A stretch of 64,000 nucleotides of DNA, taken from contig CABIXK010000001.1 of assembly GCA_902362705.1 (NCBI GenBank), positions 1 through 64,000 of the forward strand, read 5' to 3'. Of this stretch, positions 26,197 through 34,571 are shown in pieces. This DNA comes from Rikenellaceae bacterium. Its GTDB lineage: Bacteria; Bacteroidota; Bacteroidia; Bacteroidales; Rikenellaceae. The notes beneath the pieces are model-generated. The model did no database searches. It worked only from the letters and a program-made list of their open reading frames with translations, and had not been told where the DNA came from. How positions within the stretch are numbered: the stretch's first letter is position 1; every line of letters begins with the position of its first letter. A program made the translations under genes and the position numbers.

Positions 26197-26601
26197 ATGG
26201 AACTGAACGAAATTCTGGCCATCTCGGGCCAGCCCGGACTCTACAGATACGTGGCGCAGTCGACGCGCGGCGTGATCGTCGAATCGCTCGTCGACGGCCG
26301 CCGCATGAACGCCGCGGCCAATGCCAAGGTCAGCGCGCTGACCGAGATCTCGATGTTCACCGAGGGCGACGACATCGCCCTGGCCGACGTCTTCACCCGC
26401 ATCTACGCCCACACGGGCGGCAAGGAGGCGATCAGCCACAAGGAGGCGCCCGAGAAGCTCAAGGCCGCCTTCGCCGAGGTGCTGCCCGAGTACGACCGCG
26501 AGCGCGTGCACGTGTCGGACATCAAGAAGTGCTTCGCCTGGTTCAACGTGCTGGTGGGCGCCGGGTTCACCGAATTCAAACTGCCCGAGGAGAACGAGTA
26601 G
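26197..26601 (+). CDS. DUF5606 family protein
   Basis: A 134-residue soluble protein conserved in Bacteroidetes, function unknown. The start MELNEILAISGQPGLYRYVA is typical of DUF5606, with an N-terminal segment (to about residue 50) and a second helical domain (about 75-125, KCFAWFNVLVGAGFTEFK). It has no signal peptide or membrane segment. It is probably co-transcribed with mscS and ends before a clear terminator. Confidence 0.8.
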   Translation: MELNEILAISGQPGLYRYVAQSTRGVIVESLVDGRRMNAAANAKVSALTEISMFTEGDDIALADVFTRIYAHTGGKEAISHKEAPEKLKAAFAEVLPEYDRERVHVSDIKKCFAWFNVLVGAGFTEFKLPEENE

Positions 26602-26660
26602 CGCAGGGTGCGGCGGGCGCTGCGGCGATGCGCCGGCAGAGCGCCTGCGATGCAACGAAA

Positions 26661-26694
26661 AGACCGATCGGAATGCCGATCGGTCTTCTTTTTT
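26661..26694 (+). terminator. Rho-independent terminator after DUF5606
   Basis: An 11-bp perfect stem (agaccgatcgg / ccgatcggtct) with a four-base loop is followed by tcttttttt-like sequence. Confidence 0.9.
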
Positions 26695-26755
26695 GCCCCT
26701 GCGCCGGGACGCGGTCGGTCGTAATGCCCTTTATTTGCCGGAAATTCCAAGCGAT

Positions 26756-27958
26756 ATGGCAACGATAAAGGTAAAATTACGCAAGTCGACCGTGGCGGAC
26801 AAACCGGCGACGGTCTATTATCAGCTTTCGCACCGCGGCGAGCGCGTGCAGATCACCACCCGCATGCACCTGCCGCCCGAGGAGTGGGACGCCGCGAAGG
26901 GGCGGCCGCATCCCGGCACCGACCGTGCGGCCGCGGTGCAGGCGGGCATCGACGGCGACGTGGCCCGCATCCGCCGGATCGTGGGGCAACTGGAGCGCGC
27001 GGGGCGGAGGTTCGCCCTCGGGGAGGTGGTCGGGCTCTTCCGCGCGCCCGCGAACGGCAGCTCGCTGACGGCCTTCATGCGCACGCAGATCGAGGCGCTC
27101 AGACGCTGCCGGCGCTTCGGCACGGCGAAGAACTACGAGCGCACGGTCAGCAGCTTCTCGCAGTTCCTCGCGGGCGCCGAGCTGCCCTTCGAGGAGCTCA
27201 CCGAGGAGCTGGTGGGTGAGTATGAGGCCTACCTCGCGGCGCGGGGCGTCTCGCGCAACTCCAGCTCGTTCTACATGCGCAACCTCAGGGCCGTCTACAA
27301 CAAGGCCGTGCGGCTGCGGCTCACCCCGCAGAACAGCCCTTTCGAGGGGGTCTACACGGGCGTGGACCGCACGCGCAAGCGGGCCGTCGACAGTCTGCTG
27401 CTCGCGCAGTTGCGCCGCCTCGATCTGTCGGGCGATCGTGCGCTGGCGCTGGCGCGCGATCTGTTCCTCTTCAGTTATTGCACGCGCGGCATGGCCTTCG
27501 TCGACATCTCCTTCCTGCGCAAGTCGGACGTGCGCGACGGCGCGATCCGCTACGTGCGCCGCAAGACGGGCCAGCCGCTCTGCATCGGCATCGAGCCCGG
27601 GATCCGCGAGCTGATCGACCGCTATGCAGAGGCAACGCGCGAGACCCCCTACGTCTTTCCCATCCTCACGCAGACCGAGGCGCTGGCCGCCTACCGCCAG
27701 TACCAGGCGGCGTTGAGCTGCCACAACCGCCAGCTGCGCAAGCTCTCGCGCCTGCTGTCCGACGACTGCCGGCTCACCTCCTACACGGCGCGCCACAGCT
27801 GGGCCACGGTGGCCCGCAACTGCAACGTGCCCCTCTCGGTCATCAGCGCCGGCCTGGGGCATACGACCGAGCGCACGACTCAGATCTACCTGGCGATGCT
27901 GGAAAATTCGGTCATCGACACGGCCAACCGTACCATCATCGGCCTGCTGGAGGGGTAG
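26756..27958 (+). CDS. Tyrosine recombinase / integrase, Bacteroidetes type
   Basis: A 400-residue site-specific recombinase. It has an N-terminal arm-binding domain (about 1-95, ATIKVKLRKSTVADKPATVY), a SAM-like core-binding domain (about 105-200) and a C-terminal catalytic domain. Visible catalytic residues: Arg 244 in CTRGMAFVD, Arg 346 in TARHSWAT, His 369 in GLGHTTERT and nucleophile Tyr 378 in TQIYLAML. All are intact, so the enzyme looks active. Its base composition matches the high-GC chromosome rather than the low-GC region that follows. It could be an orphan invertase or shufflon-type enzyme or the integrase of an ameliorated element; no att site was identified. Minisatellite DNA follows it. 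Confidence 0.88.
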   Translation: MATIKVKLRKSTVADKPATVYYQLSHRGERVQITTRMHLPPEEWDAAKGRPHPGTDRAAAVQAGIDGDVARIRRIVGQLERAGRRFALGEVVGLFRAPANGSSLTAFMRTQIEALRRCRRFGTAKNYERTVSSFSQFLAGAELPFEELTEELVGEYEAYLAARGVSRNSSSFYMRNLRAVYNKAVRLRLTPQNSPFEGVYTGVDRTRKRAVDSLLLAQLRRLDLSGDRALALARDLFLFSYCTRGMAFVDISFLRKSDVRDGAIRYVRRKTGQPLCIGIEPGIRELIDRYAEATRETPYVFPILTQTEALAAYRQYQAALSCHNRQLRKLSRLLSDDCRLTSYTARHSWATVARNCNVPLSVISAGLGHTTERTTQIYLAMLENSVIDTANRTIIGLLEG

Positions 27959-27989
27959 GGCGGAAGGGTAGGGGCGACGGCCGCTTCCA

Positions 27990-28055
27990 CTGGAGCCGGG
28001 AGCTGGGATCGGAGCTGGGACCGGGGCTGGGACCAAGGCTGGAGCCGGGAGCTGG
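27990..28055. repeat. Degenerate GGAGCTGGGACC-type repeats after the integrase
   Basis: The 17-mer ctggagccgggagctgg occurs exactly at 27990-28006 and 28039-28055, and the sequence between is built of similar gagctgggacc/ggggctgggacc units. It is noncoding and lies directly after the recombinase stop codon. Confidence 0.7.
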
Positions 28056-28127
28056 AGTGTCCGACGCCTCTGCGCCGGCGCCCCAGCGCCCCGGCCCCCG
28101 CCACTACCCACGGCCCCCGCCGCACTC

Positions 28128-28211
28128 CGCACCCTCGCCGCACCCTCGCCGCACCCTCGCCACACCCTCGCCACACCCTCGCCGCACCCTCGCCGCACCC
28201 TCGCCGCACCC
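28128..28211. repeat. 11-bp minisatellite, seven tandem copies
   Basis: The unit cgcaccctcgc is repeated seven times in a row, with two copies reading cacaccctcgc, plus a partial eighth copy. The array lies in the noncoding stretch between the integrase and the low-GC island. Copy number is likely to vary between strains. Confidence 0.9.
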
Positions 28212-28288
28212 CTGTTGCCGAACGGCTCCGCACCGGGTGTGAACCGCGTGACGGGCTTTGCGGGCGGGGGAGAGGGCATGGCACGAAA

Positions 28289-28311
28289 AAAGGTCCTTCG
28301 AAAAGGACCTT
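28289..28311 (-). terminator. Rho-independent terminator of the ATPase/DUF4276 operon
   Basis: Read leftward, the stem (aaggtcc / ggacctt with extension) is followed by a run of six T. It lies 50 bp downstream of the leftward DUF4276-like gene. Confidence 0.8.
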
Positions 28312-28362
28312 ATGGAAGGGGATGCAGAATTTTTCGTTCTTTAATGTATGGACACTTCAACT

Positions 28363-28938
28363 TTATTGATTTCTGGAATTTACAAATCGATCAATGACCG
28401 TTTTTAAGTCTTGTTCGAATACCTGAAATGCTTTCAGCTGCCTTAACGGTGAAAAGTCGGTTATATTGTCTGCCACCAGATGCGTAGCAAAGTGGGGATT
28501 GAACTTATGCAGGTTTCTTCCTTTCAGTCCGCTTGCCGTTTTTAATAATTTGTGCAATAGCTCTTTCGGTTGTTTTTCTTGTTCGATATGCTTTATTTGA
28601 GGCAATTCAAGCAAACCTTTATAATGTCTGTTCCCTGCCGCTTTTTTTATGGCGTCCGTATCGAACAGCAGCCACGATTCCATCATCTTGATCGGAATGA
28701 CGCATATTGTTTTTTCGTTAGTTCCCTCGTCATTGATCCCTTCGCGGATCTCGCGTTTGCGTTGATCTAGAATTTTAATGTCCGTGGTTTCGGCATCCCG
28801 GTGGTAGAAAATCACATCGAACTGATATAGCTGTTTTGCTAATGCGAGTTTTTCCGATATGGTTTCTACTTTTTTAGGAATCGCCCTAAAATCGACCCAG
28901 TACCCTTTTATGGGTAGTTGGGGGTAGTTTGTATCCAA
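28363..28938 (-). CDS. DUF4276-like (RloB/TOPRIM-type) protein, possibly N-terminally short
   Basis: A 191-residue protein. The segments DVIFYHRDAE and VIPIKMMESWLLFDTDAIKK match the middle of DUF4276 proteins, which are TOPRIM-like and often sit beside AAA ATPases in phage-defence or restriction-associated operons (RloA/RloB type). The usual N-terminal EGxTE segment is absent, so the catalytic Glu of a TOPRIM fold is not seen. The only available start is TTG at 28938, right after an in-frame stop, overlapping the ATPase gene by 31 bp. Either the family variant is short or the gene has lost its 5' end. Translation is probably coupled to the ATPase. A terminator follows. Confidence 0.55.
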   Translation of the reverse strand: MDTNYPQLPIKGYWVDFRAIPKKVETISEKLALAKQLYQFDVIFYHRDAETTDIKILDQRKREIREGINDEGTNEKTICVIPIKMMESWLLFDTDAIKKAAGNRHYKGLLELPQIKHIEQEKQPKELLHKLLKTASGLKGRNLHKFNPHFATHLVADNITDFSPLRQLKAFQVFEQDLKTVIDRFVNSRNQ

Positions 28939-30383
28939 CTTTCGTCTTTACGTCTTTTCATAGAAGGTACATATTGATCGGACAGGGAGCCTCGTTTACC
29001 GTCTACATAACTCTCTATATCTCCGACATTTGTCGTTTCAGCCAGTTTGTGTTCGCTTCTCCATGTCGACGGGAGGGCAGAGAACGCCGTAACCAGTATT
29101 TTCCGAGAAAAATATTCATGATAGATCTGTTTGCTATCTGCAAAATACAAATCGTTATAAGGTATGTCGCTCGCAACGATAGTCGAATGGGTGTTTATAA
29201 TGACTTGTCGAAGCGGGTTGTCCATATCTACGGCAAAATTGGTATCTGTAGCTATTTCTTGTAACAAGTTGGTCATAGCTTTGATCTTCTTGGGATTGAT
29301 GCCATTTTCAGGCTCTTCCAAACAGATGACGCCATTGTTTGCGGAATCGACCTGAAGAATTACTAAACCCAAGAAACGTAATGTTCCGTCGGATAGGGAT
29401 TGCGCCGGAAGAGTGAGCCCGTTCCGAAATTTAGTCTCCAGGGTCAGCAGATCGCGTTTGTCGTCTCGATCGACCCAAAGCTCGGATATGTTCGGTATTA
29501 GATCTATGACTTTGTTTGTTACTTCCTGATATATATCACGGGTCGGATTTTGATTGTCAAGACGGTAAAGCGTTGCGGGTATATTGGCACCATTCGCCTT
29601 TATTTCCGCATTCTTTACTTCATAAATCGTATTGGGCTGTCGGAGCGCGGTTGGCTCTAGTTGCAACATCATCCAATCGCGCATTTCCTGTCTGACGAGA
29701 AATGCGGTGGGGGACTCTGCAGTTACCGTGGACAGAAGCGTTCGCGGCATTTTTTCCCGCTGAAACTCCATCGGGCGGCCACTTCTTTTGCGCCTTGCCG
29801 GGTTGTCTGCGGTGGCATTTTCAGCACCTCCCGTATCGAGGTGTAATTTGATCTTAACGTTGCCGTTTGTCGTGGAGATAAAAGAAGAGCTCTTCCGACC
29901 TGTGATCACAGAGGAAATCCACTCCTTTGACGGTGCGAAATATAACTGTTTTCGAATTTCTTTGATCGGAATAGGATCTAACGATTCGTATAATATCTGA
30001 ATCGGCTCTCCCAATTCCGAGTTATTGGTCGAACAAAGCTGTAGTTTGTATCGTACTGCTGTGGTAGAGGCATAGGCTTTCTGGCCCAAGTCATCGTAAC
30101 CCTCTTTGGGTATGATCATGTCTACTTCAAACGACATGGTGTCATATGACATGTCCCTATCTCGAAAGAAGATGTCTTTAATGTTGGAATTTTGCTTTTC
30201 GCTTCGGACCGATTTGGCCGCTTCGATCAATGTTTTATCGGCCAAATTCGACAGAAAAACCAAAGCATCGAAGAAATTGGATTTTCCGATGGCATTGGCT
30301 CCGATTATACACGTAAATGGACCGAAATATAATTGTGTATTGATAAGGCTTTTGAAGCCGTCTATTTTTATTCGAGTAATCAT
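28908..30383 (-). CDS. AAA/ABC-type ATPase (AAA_21/RloA-OLD-like)
   Basis: A 491-residue SMC/OLD-type ATPase. The N-terminus MITRIKIDGFKSLINTQ and FGPFTCIIGANAIGKSNFFD give the Walker A. The ABC-like signature is LSDGTLRFLGLVIL, Walker B is VICLEEPENGINP and the H-loop is IINTHSTIVASD. The insert between Walker A and the signature is long and poorly conserved, as in toxin or defence ATPases. No nuclease or TOPRIM domain is fused at the C-terminus; the next gene, overlapping by 31 bp, supplies a DUF4276-like protein. ATG 30383 is preferred to an upstream TTG. The low-GC composition and the integrase beside it argue for recent acquisition. A role in phage defence is inferred from family context. 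Confidence 0.8.
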   Translation of the reverse strand: MITRIKIDGFKSLINTQLYFGPFTCIIGANAIGKSNFFDALVFLSNLADKTLIEAAKSVRSEKQNSNIKDIFFRDRDMSYDTMSFEVDMIIPKEGYDDLGQKAYASTTAVRYKLQLCSTNNSELGEPIQILYESLDPIPIKEIRKQLYFAPSKEWISSVITGRKSSSFISTTNGNVKIKLHLDTGGAENATADNPARRKRSGRPMEFQREKMPRTLLSTVTAESPTAFLVRQEMRDWMMLQLEPTALRQPNTIYEVKNAEIKANGANIPATLYRLDNQNPTRDIYQEVTNKVIDLIPNISELWVDRDDKRDLLTLETKFRNGLTLPAQSLSDGTLRFLGLVILQVDSANNGVICLEEPENGINPKKIKAMTNLLQEIATDTNFAVDMDNPLRQVIINTHSTIVASDIPYNDLYFADSKQIYHEYFSRKILVTAFSALPSTWRSEHKLAETTNVGDIESYVDGKRGSLSDQYVPSMKRRKDESWIQTTPNYP

Positions 30384-30597
30384 AGGTAAATTTTGCAACG
30401 AGAATCTCCAAGATTTTCCAACTCCAATAAAGTCAAAATCCGCATAGACTAAAACGGCTACATATCAACAAGTTAATCGATTCGTCGGGTAACGGATTGC
30501 CTCCGTTTCCACCCGAATACGGTGGATAGTTCTATTCTTATGTAGGCTCCCATGTGGGGAACCGGCAGGAATACATGAGCCACTGAAAATTAACGAT

Positions 30598-31908
30598 ATG
30601 TATTGTTCGATCACATTCAAAGGTCGCAAAGACCCCCAGGACCCCAAGATGGTCAAACTGGAAATGATTTTCTACAAGACCGGTTACACCCGCATTCCCC
30701 GGGTCGTCAGTATCACCGGAGCTTACAAATGCTGGAACAACGAAACCCAGAGTTTTGAATCCGCTTCCAGTGAGTACCTCAAGAAAAACCAACTGCTGCT
30801 CGAACTCAAAGAGAAGTATATGTCCGTAGCTGAACGGTGGGAAAAGGACGGACGCAACTTCTCCGTGCTGCAATGGGCCGATTGCTTTAAACCCAAAGAA
30901 GAGGAAAAGGCAAAACATGAATCGAAAGTGCTGACCGTTCTCCAGCTTATCAACGCCAGAATCGAATACTTCGAGAACCACGAAAAATTCAAGAACGGCA
31001 AGCTCGTCAAGAGTGTCGGCACCGCCGGCATGTACAAGCAGTTCCGCACTTCACTATCGGCCTTCACCCAAAAGCAGTACAACAAAGACCTGTCCCGCTT
31101 TTACTTTACCGATATTACCCAGAAATTCCTTTTGGAATACATCGTCTATCTAGAGCGGCGCGGCATCGAAAATGGCAACCGTGCCGGGCTGCGCCAACTT
31201 CTTCGCATCTTCCGGGCATTAGTAAACTATGCCAAGGACGAACTCCACATGTACGGAGCCAACCCCACAATCTTCGAGGCGGCTACGGAAAAGATGGCGT
31301 GGGGGCAGTTCGAGTCCAAAGCCGTCAATCCGAACATCATCCGCCGGATGGAGTTCATGGACCGCAGCCTCTTTTCCGAGCAGGAGCAACTCTGTCTTGA
31401 CCTTTTCCTCTTCAGCTTTTACAGCGGCGGCATGGCCAACGTCGATGTCGTCAACCTAACATGGGACATGATTAACGAAAAGGAAGGCATGATTGTCTAT
31501 GAACGTACCAAATTCCCTAAGCTGGCCAAGCCCCTGCTCATCGACCGCCTCATCGTAATTCTGGAAAAATACAGAGGCAAAGGCATCGGCAACTATGTCT
31601 TCCCAGTCTATACCGAGAAACACATAACCGACAAACAGAAGATGGGACGCCGTAACAGCTTTTCAACCCTCGTCAGTGAGACTCTGGACAAAGTTTGCGA
31701 GATTCTGGGCATCGACGAGAAAATGACTTGGTACACGGCACGAGGCACGTTTATCTCCAGCGAACTTGATGCGGGTACTCCGATTACCCACGTCGCTGAA
31801 ATGGCCGGCAACAGCGCCCGAACCATCGAGAAACACTACTACAAGAATACCAAGCAGGAAGAACTGCGCCAGCGCATGAACGCCCGTTACGATAGTTGGG
31901 GGATATAA
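30598..31908 (+). CDS. Tyrosine recombinase of mobile-element type
   Basis: A 436-residue recombinase with an N-terminal arm-type domain, a SAM-like domain (about 150-240) and a catalytic domain. The expected first arginine is replaced by Gly 278 (FYSGGMANVD), while Arg 382 is present in YTARGTFIS. The His of the LGH motif is replaced by Asn 405 (MAGNSARTI), and the nucleophile is Tyr 414 or 415 in KHYYKN. From memory these substitutions are a recurrent subgroup in Bacteroides elements, so they need not mean inactivity. The gene has moderate GC, unlike the first integrase, and lies between leftward accessory genes. It is likely the integrase of part of the low-GC region, but no attachment site could be assigned. 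Confidence 0.85.
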   Translation: MYCSITFKGRKDPQDPKMVKLEMIFYKTGYTRIPRVVSITGAYKCWNNETQSFESASSEYLKKNQLLLELKEKYMSVAERWEKDGRNFSVLQWADCFKPKEEEKAKHESKVLTVLQLINARIEYFENHEKFKNGKLVKSVGTAGMYKQFRTSLSAFTQKQYNKDLSRFYFTDITQKFLLEYIVYLERRGIENGNRAGLRQLLRIFRALVNYAKDELHMYGANPTIFEAATEKMAWGQFESKAVNPNIIRRMEFMDRSLFSEQEQLCLDLFLFSFYSGGMANVDVVNLTWDMINEKEGMIVYERTKFPKLAKPLLIDRLIVILEKYRGKGIGNYVFPVYTEKHITDKQKMGRRNSFSTLVSETLDKVCEILGIDEKMTWYTARGTFISSELDAGTPITHVAEMAGNSARTIEKHYYKNTKQEELRQRMNARYDSWGI

Positions 31909-31966
31909 GTAATACATAGGCGCATACCCCAACCAAAAGTTATTTATTGGTTGGGGTTGCATAAAA

Positions 31967-33544
31967 TTATAAACAACTCGCTATTTTTTCGCTTAACTCT
32001 GCAATAAAGAACTTAAATTCTTTTTTATGTTTTTTTATAAGAGATTGAGGAACTATCGCTTTGTAATCACCTCCGATATGAACTTCATCATCTGGATTTT
32101 CAACTATTCTTTTCAAATGTTGAGCTAGATGTCCTATATTGGATATCACGTTTATCCGCTCTAAACTTTCTTTCATGGCAGGATATTCGTGTAACTCTAC
32201 ATTAGCATGATTAAAGTCAGTCATATCAACTGCAAACAAGGCATATCGTTCTTTTTCTTCGATCGATCGTTTTAATTGAGATGCACTCATCATTACCGAA
32301 TCAGATGTTACCCAACGTGATTTAACCTCAATATAGTAAAATGGCTTATTATCTATATATATGATAAAGTCTTGACCATCTTGCACATTTTCTGATTTTA
32401 CATGGAGTTCCTTATCTGATAATGTTTCTTTTAGTATTTCAAGAAGACTCGTTTCAACATATTCTCCCAACACTTTTTTATAGGTCCAATCCGCTGTTTC
32501 GTTTTGTTCGTTTATTAGAGCCTTTCGACCAAGTTCAATAATGCGGGAAAGATTCTTTTCATCAACTAAACCTGCTATTGTATTTAATGTATTCTTATCT
32601 TCAACTTGCATAATCCGGAATAAGTGACGCTTTTTGTCTTGATCTTGGATGACAGACATCATAATATTGGATTTGACGTTGTCCAATTCAGAGAACCAAT
32701 TTCTCCATAGAGGATCTTCCAACTGTTCAATGATTTCAATCACTGACTTCTGATGGGAATAATTGCTTATATTGTATGAAGTACGTTCATATATACGCTT
32801 GACTATTTCATTTGCCAAATGTTCGGGTTTCAACATCTTAGTTCCAATGAAATATGGCGCATAGGAAGCATTTACAAGTTCATGTTTAACACTACTACTA
32901 TTATCAATGGTTGTATCTCTAACAATAATATCATAGAGGTCTTTCAAACGCGCAGGCATATCCGAATCTTCTTTTTGGAGCATCTCTGCATAACAATAGA
33001 CGCCTATTTGGTTTGGATAAATTCTATAATATTGTAAAGTGCTGCACATGTCATCAAAGCCATATATCAATTCAATAAATTTCAAATGGGATTTGAATTG
33101 ATTAATGGCAATGTCGGACAAGCTCATTTCATAGAGTGCATTTGCAATTAGAGGGCGATAGAAAGTTCTACAATCATAAACGTTCTTATTCAACTTGACA
33201 TCGTTTGTTGTAGTATAATTATAATATTCGTCCAATAACGGTAAAATGCGAGCTTCGAATGCTGTACTGTTATTTTCGACAACTGCATGTAATAACTCCA
33301 TCAGCGCACTTACTGTTGAATGCGAAAAAACGGTCGTTTGAAAATCTTCTATTAGATACTCATTTTTATTGATAATAGATTTCTTTAAACTCGTCCGCAT
33401 CGCATCTTGACTATCTCTCAACTTTCCTATATAGTTGGCAAGACATTCTTTAACTTTTGCGTTACCAAACTCCTCAAACCTGAATAAATCCTTAAACTGC
33501 GGATGAATAAAGCGGCTGACTTCATCCGGAATAAGTTCTCGCAT
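31967..33544 (-). CDS. NO VEIN C-terminal (DUF3883)-like protein, probably 5'-truncated
   Basis: A 525-residue AT-rich gene product with a C-terminal nuclease-like domain. The segment DGQDFIIYIDNKPFYYIEVKS carries the spaced Asp and Glu-x-Lys of PD-(D/E)XK folds, and MSASQLKRSIEEKERYALFAV matches the helix-strand that follows in DUF3883 (NO VEIN C-terminal) domains. Such domains usually end large proteins with an N-terminal sacsin/HSP90-like ATPase, often in defence-related loci. Here the frame stays open upstream of the ATG at 33544 up to about 33610, where it collides with a truncated DUF5675 gene. So this is probably the 3' part of a longer gene. The central region is helical and unassigned. 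Confidence 0.6.
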   Translation of the reverse strand: MRELIPDEVSRFIHPQFKDLFRFEEFGNAKVKECLANYIGKLRDSQDAMRTSLKKSIINKNEYLIEDFQTTVFSHSTVSALMELLHAVVENNSTAFEARILPLLDEYYNYTTTNDVKLNKNVYDCRTFYRPLIANALYEMSLSDIAINQFKSHLKFIELIYGFDDMCSTLQYYRIYPNQIGVYCYAEMLQKEDSDMPARLKDLYDIIVRDTTIDNSSSVKHELVNASYAPYFIGTKMLKPEHLANEIVKRIYERTSYNISNYSHQKSVIEIIEQLEDPLWRNWFSELDNVKSNIMMSVIQDQDKKRHLFRIMQVEDKNTLNTIAGLVDEKNLSRIIELGRKALINEQNETADWTYKKVLGEYVETSLLEILKETLSDKELHVKSENVQDGQDFIIYIDNKPFYYIEVKSRWVTSDSVMMSASQLKRSIEEKERYALFAVDMTDFNHANVELHEYPAMKESLERINVISNIGHLAQHLKRIVENPDDEVHIGGDYKAIVPQSLIKKHKKEFKFFIAELSEKIASCL

Positions 33545-33552
33545 GATATTTA

Positions 33553-33912
33553 CTAAAATCTCATTGAATGCTTCTGGGCAAACGAGATCCTCTCGTAAGT
33601 GTAAACCTCCTCCGTATTGCCGCTGTGAATCAGAATCCCCAAGAAATGCAGCACATCGTGCAGATACGGCAGCACCCGCCGGAATCGCGGACTGTATTGC
33701 ATGGTCACTTTATACGTGCCGGCCGGAATTGCCGTGCGGGCATACACCTTCTCGCGACAGCGGCACGAACGCCCCGCCGACGTATCGGGACACCGCGCAG
33801 GCAATTCCCGCACGGTATCCTCGATGGTATGGCAAAAGAAACGACCGTCAACCGACAGGTCGCCGATGGTATAGTTTTCCGCCTTGTATTTGCGTCTGAG
33901 AAGCAGTTTCAT
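33553..33912 (-). pseudogene. DUF5675 family gene, 3'-truncated at an insertion/deletion junction
   Basis: The 119-residue product starts like DUF5675 proteins of phage and ICE lysis or structural modules (MKLLLRRKYKAENYTIGDLS, GRFFCHTIEDTVRE, TAIPAGTYKVTMQYSPRF) up to LHFLGILIHSGNTEE. The next family segment (usually a TxGCxLVG stretch) is missing; instead 17 unrelated residues lead to a stop. The divergence point, about 33600-33612, is where the NO VEIN-type gene becomes open in another frame, so two genes were fused by deletion or insertion here. Function of the family: unknown, often beside N-acetylmuramidases. Confidence 0.65.
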
Positions 33913-34028
33913 TCTTTGATGCTATTAGAGTTACATCAAAGAATAGCGGTTCGGCAGCCGGAAATGGTTATAGCAAAGCGCCCCCGGCACCGACAGTACC
34001 GAGGTCGCTCCTTAAATGAATTATAATC

Positions 34029-34295
34029 TTATTTCCTTCGGCGAGGTTCCACGAAAACGATTTTCCGTACATTTTTCGTCACGATATACTTCTTTAACGT
34101 GGGCGAATAAAGCCGTTTAGGCGGAATCTCCTTGACCGTCAGCGTCCCGAATCCCGACCACTTCACCGGTTCTCCGACATCGAGTGTCCGTTTGACCACG
34201 CTCACAGCCGTATCAAGTATCACGGCTATTTTCTCCTGCGAAACTGAAGAATCAAGCTCTTGCGAAATATCACGTATCAATTCCTTTTTATTCAT
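34029..34295 (-). CDS. HU/IHF-family DNA-binding protein
   Basis: An 88-residue histone-like protein. The N-terminal helices MNKKELIRDISQELDSS and VILDTAVSVVKRTLDVGEPV precede the conserved WSGFGTLTVKEIPPKR beta-arm region and a basic C-terminus. The arm is shorter than in housekeeping HU and lacks the usual RNPxTG motif, as in phage- or ICE-borne variants. The ATG at 34295 gives the standard HU N-terminus. It probably aids recombination or packaging of the surrounding element (inference). The 116-bp gap to DUF5675 holds only short imperfect inverted repeats. Confidence 0.8.
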   Translation of the reverse strand: MNKKELIRDISQELDSSVSQEKIAVILDTAVSVVKRTLDVGEPVKWSGFGTLTVKEIPPKRLYSPTLKKYIVTKNVRKIVFVEPRRRK

Positions 34296-34481
34296 AACAC
34301 CAATAGCAGTTTGTATATGTAATCTCAGCCTTGACCATCCAGTAACAATTTTTGAATAGACTGCCATTCTCAGTTTCTCGGGATATATGCTTTGATTCTG
34401 TAAATTACAAAAGTAGAAGGAGGTTGTTTCATTTTTGTTTTATAAACTTTTTGTTTTTACTAAAATCCGAAATAGAATCAC

Positions 34482-34547
34482 TTTTCATTAAATTTTCATT
34501 AAACTTTTTCAGCAGTAATCAGCTAATCATGATTTAATTTAACTTTG
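34482..34547 (+). promoter_or_regulatory. Promoter of the phoB/phoR-like pair with candidate Pho box
   Basis: An exact tandem repeat of the 11-mer ttttcattaaa lies at 34482-34503; in the reverse sense it reads TGAAA-N6-TGAAA. An exact -7 box TAACTTTG lies at 34540-34547, 24 bp before the response-regulator start. No TTTG -33 box is present, which fits an activator-dependent promoter. The same spaced TGAAA motif occurs upstream of the TonB and mgsA operons. Confidence 0.55.
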
Positions 34548-34571
34548 CAAATTAAAAACCGCTGAAACACA

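Noticed and set aside
28128..28211. Possible CRISPR array
   Set aside because: Units are 11 bp, directly adjacent with no spacers, and no cas genes are near. It is a minisatellite.
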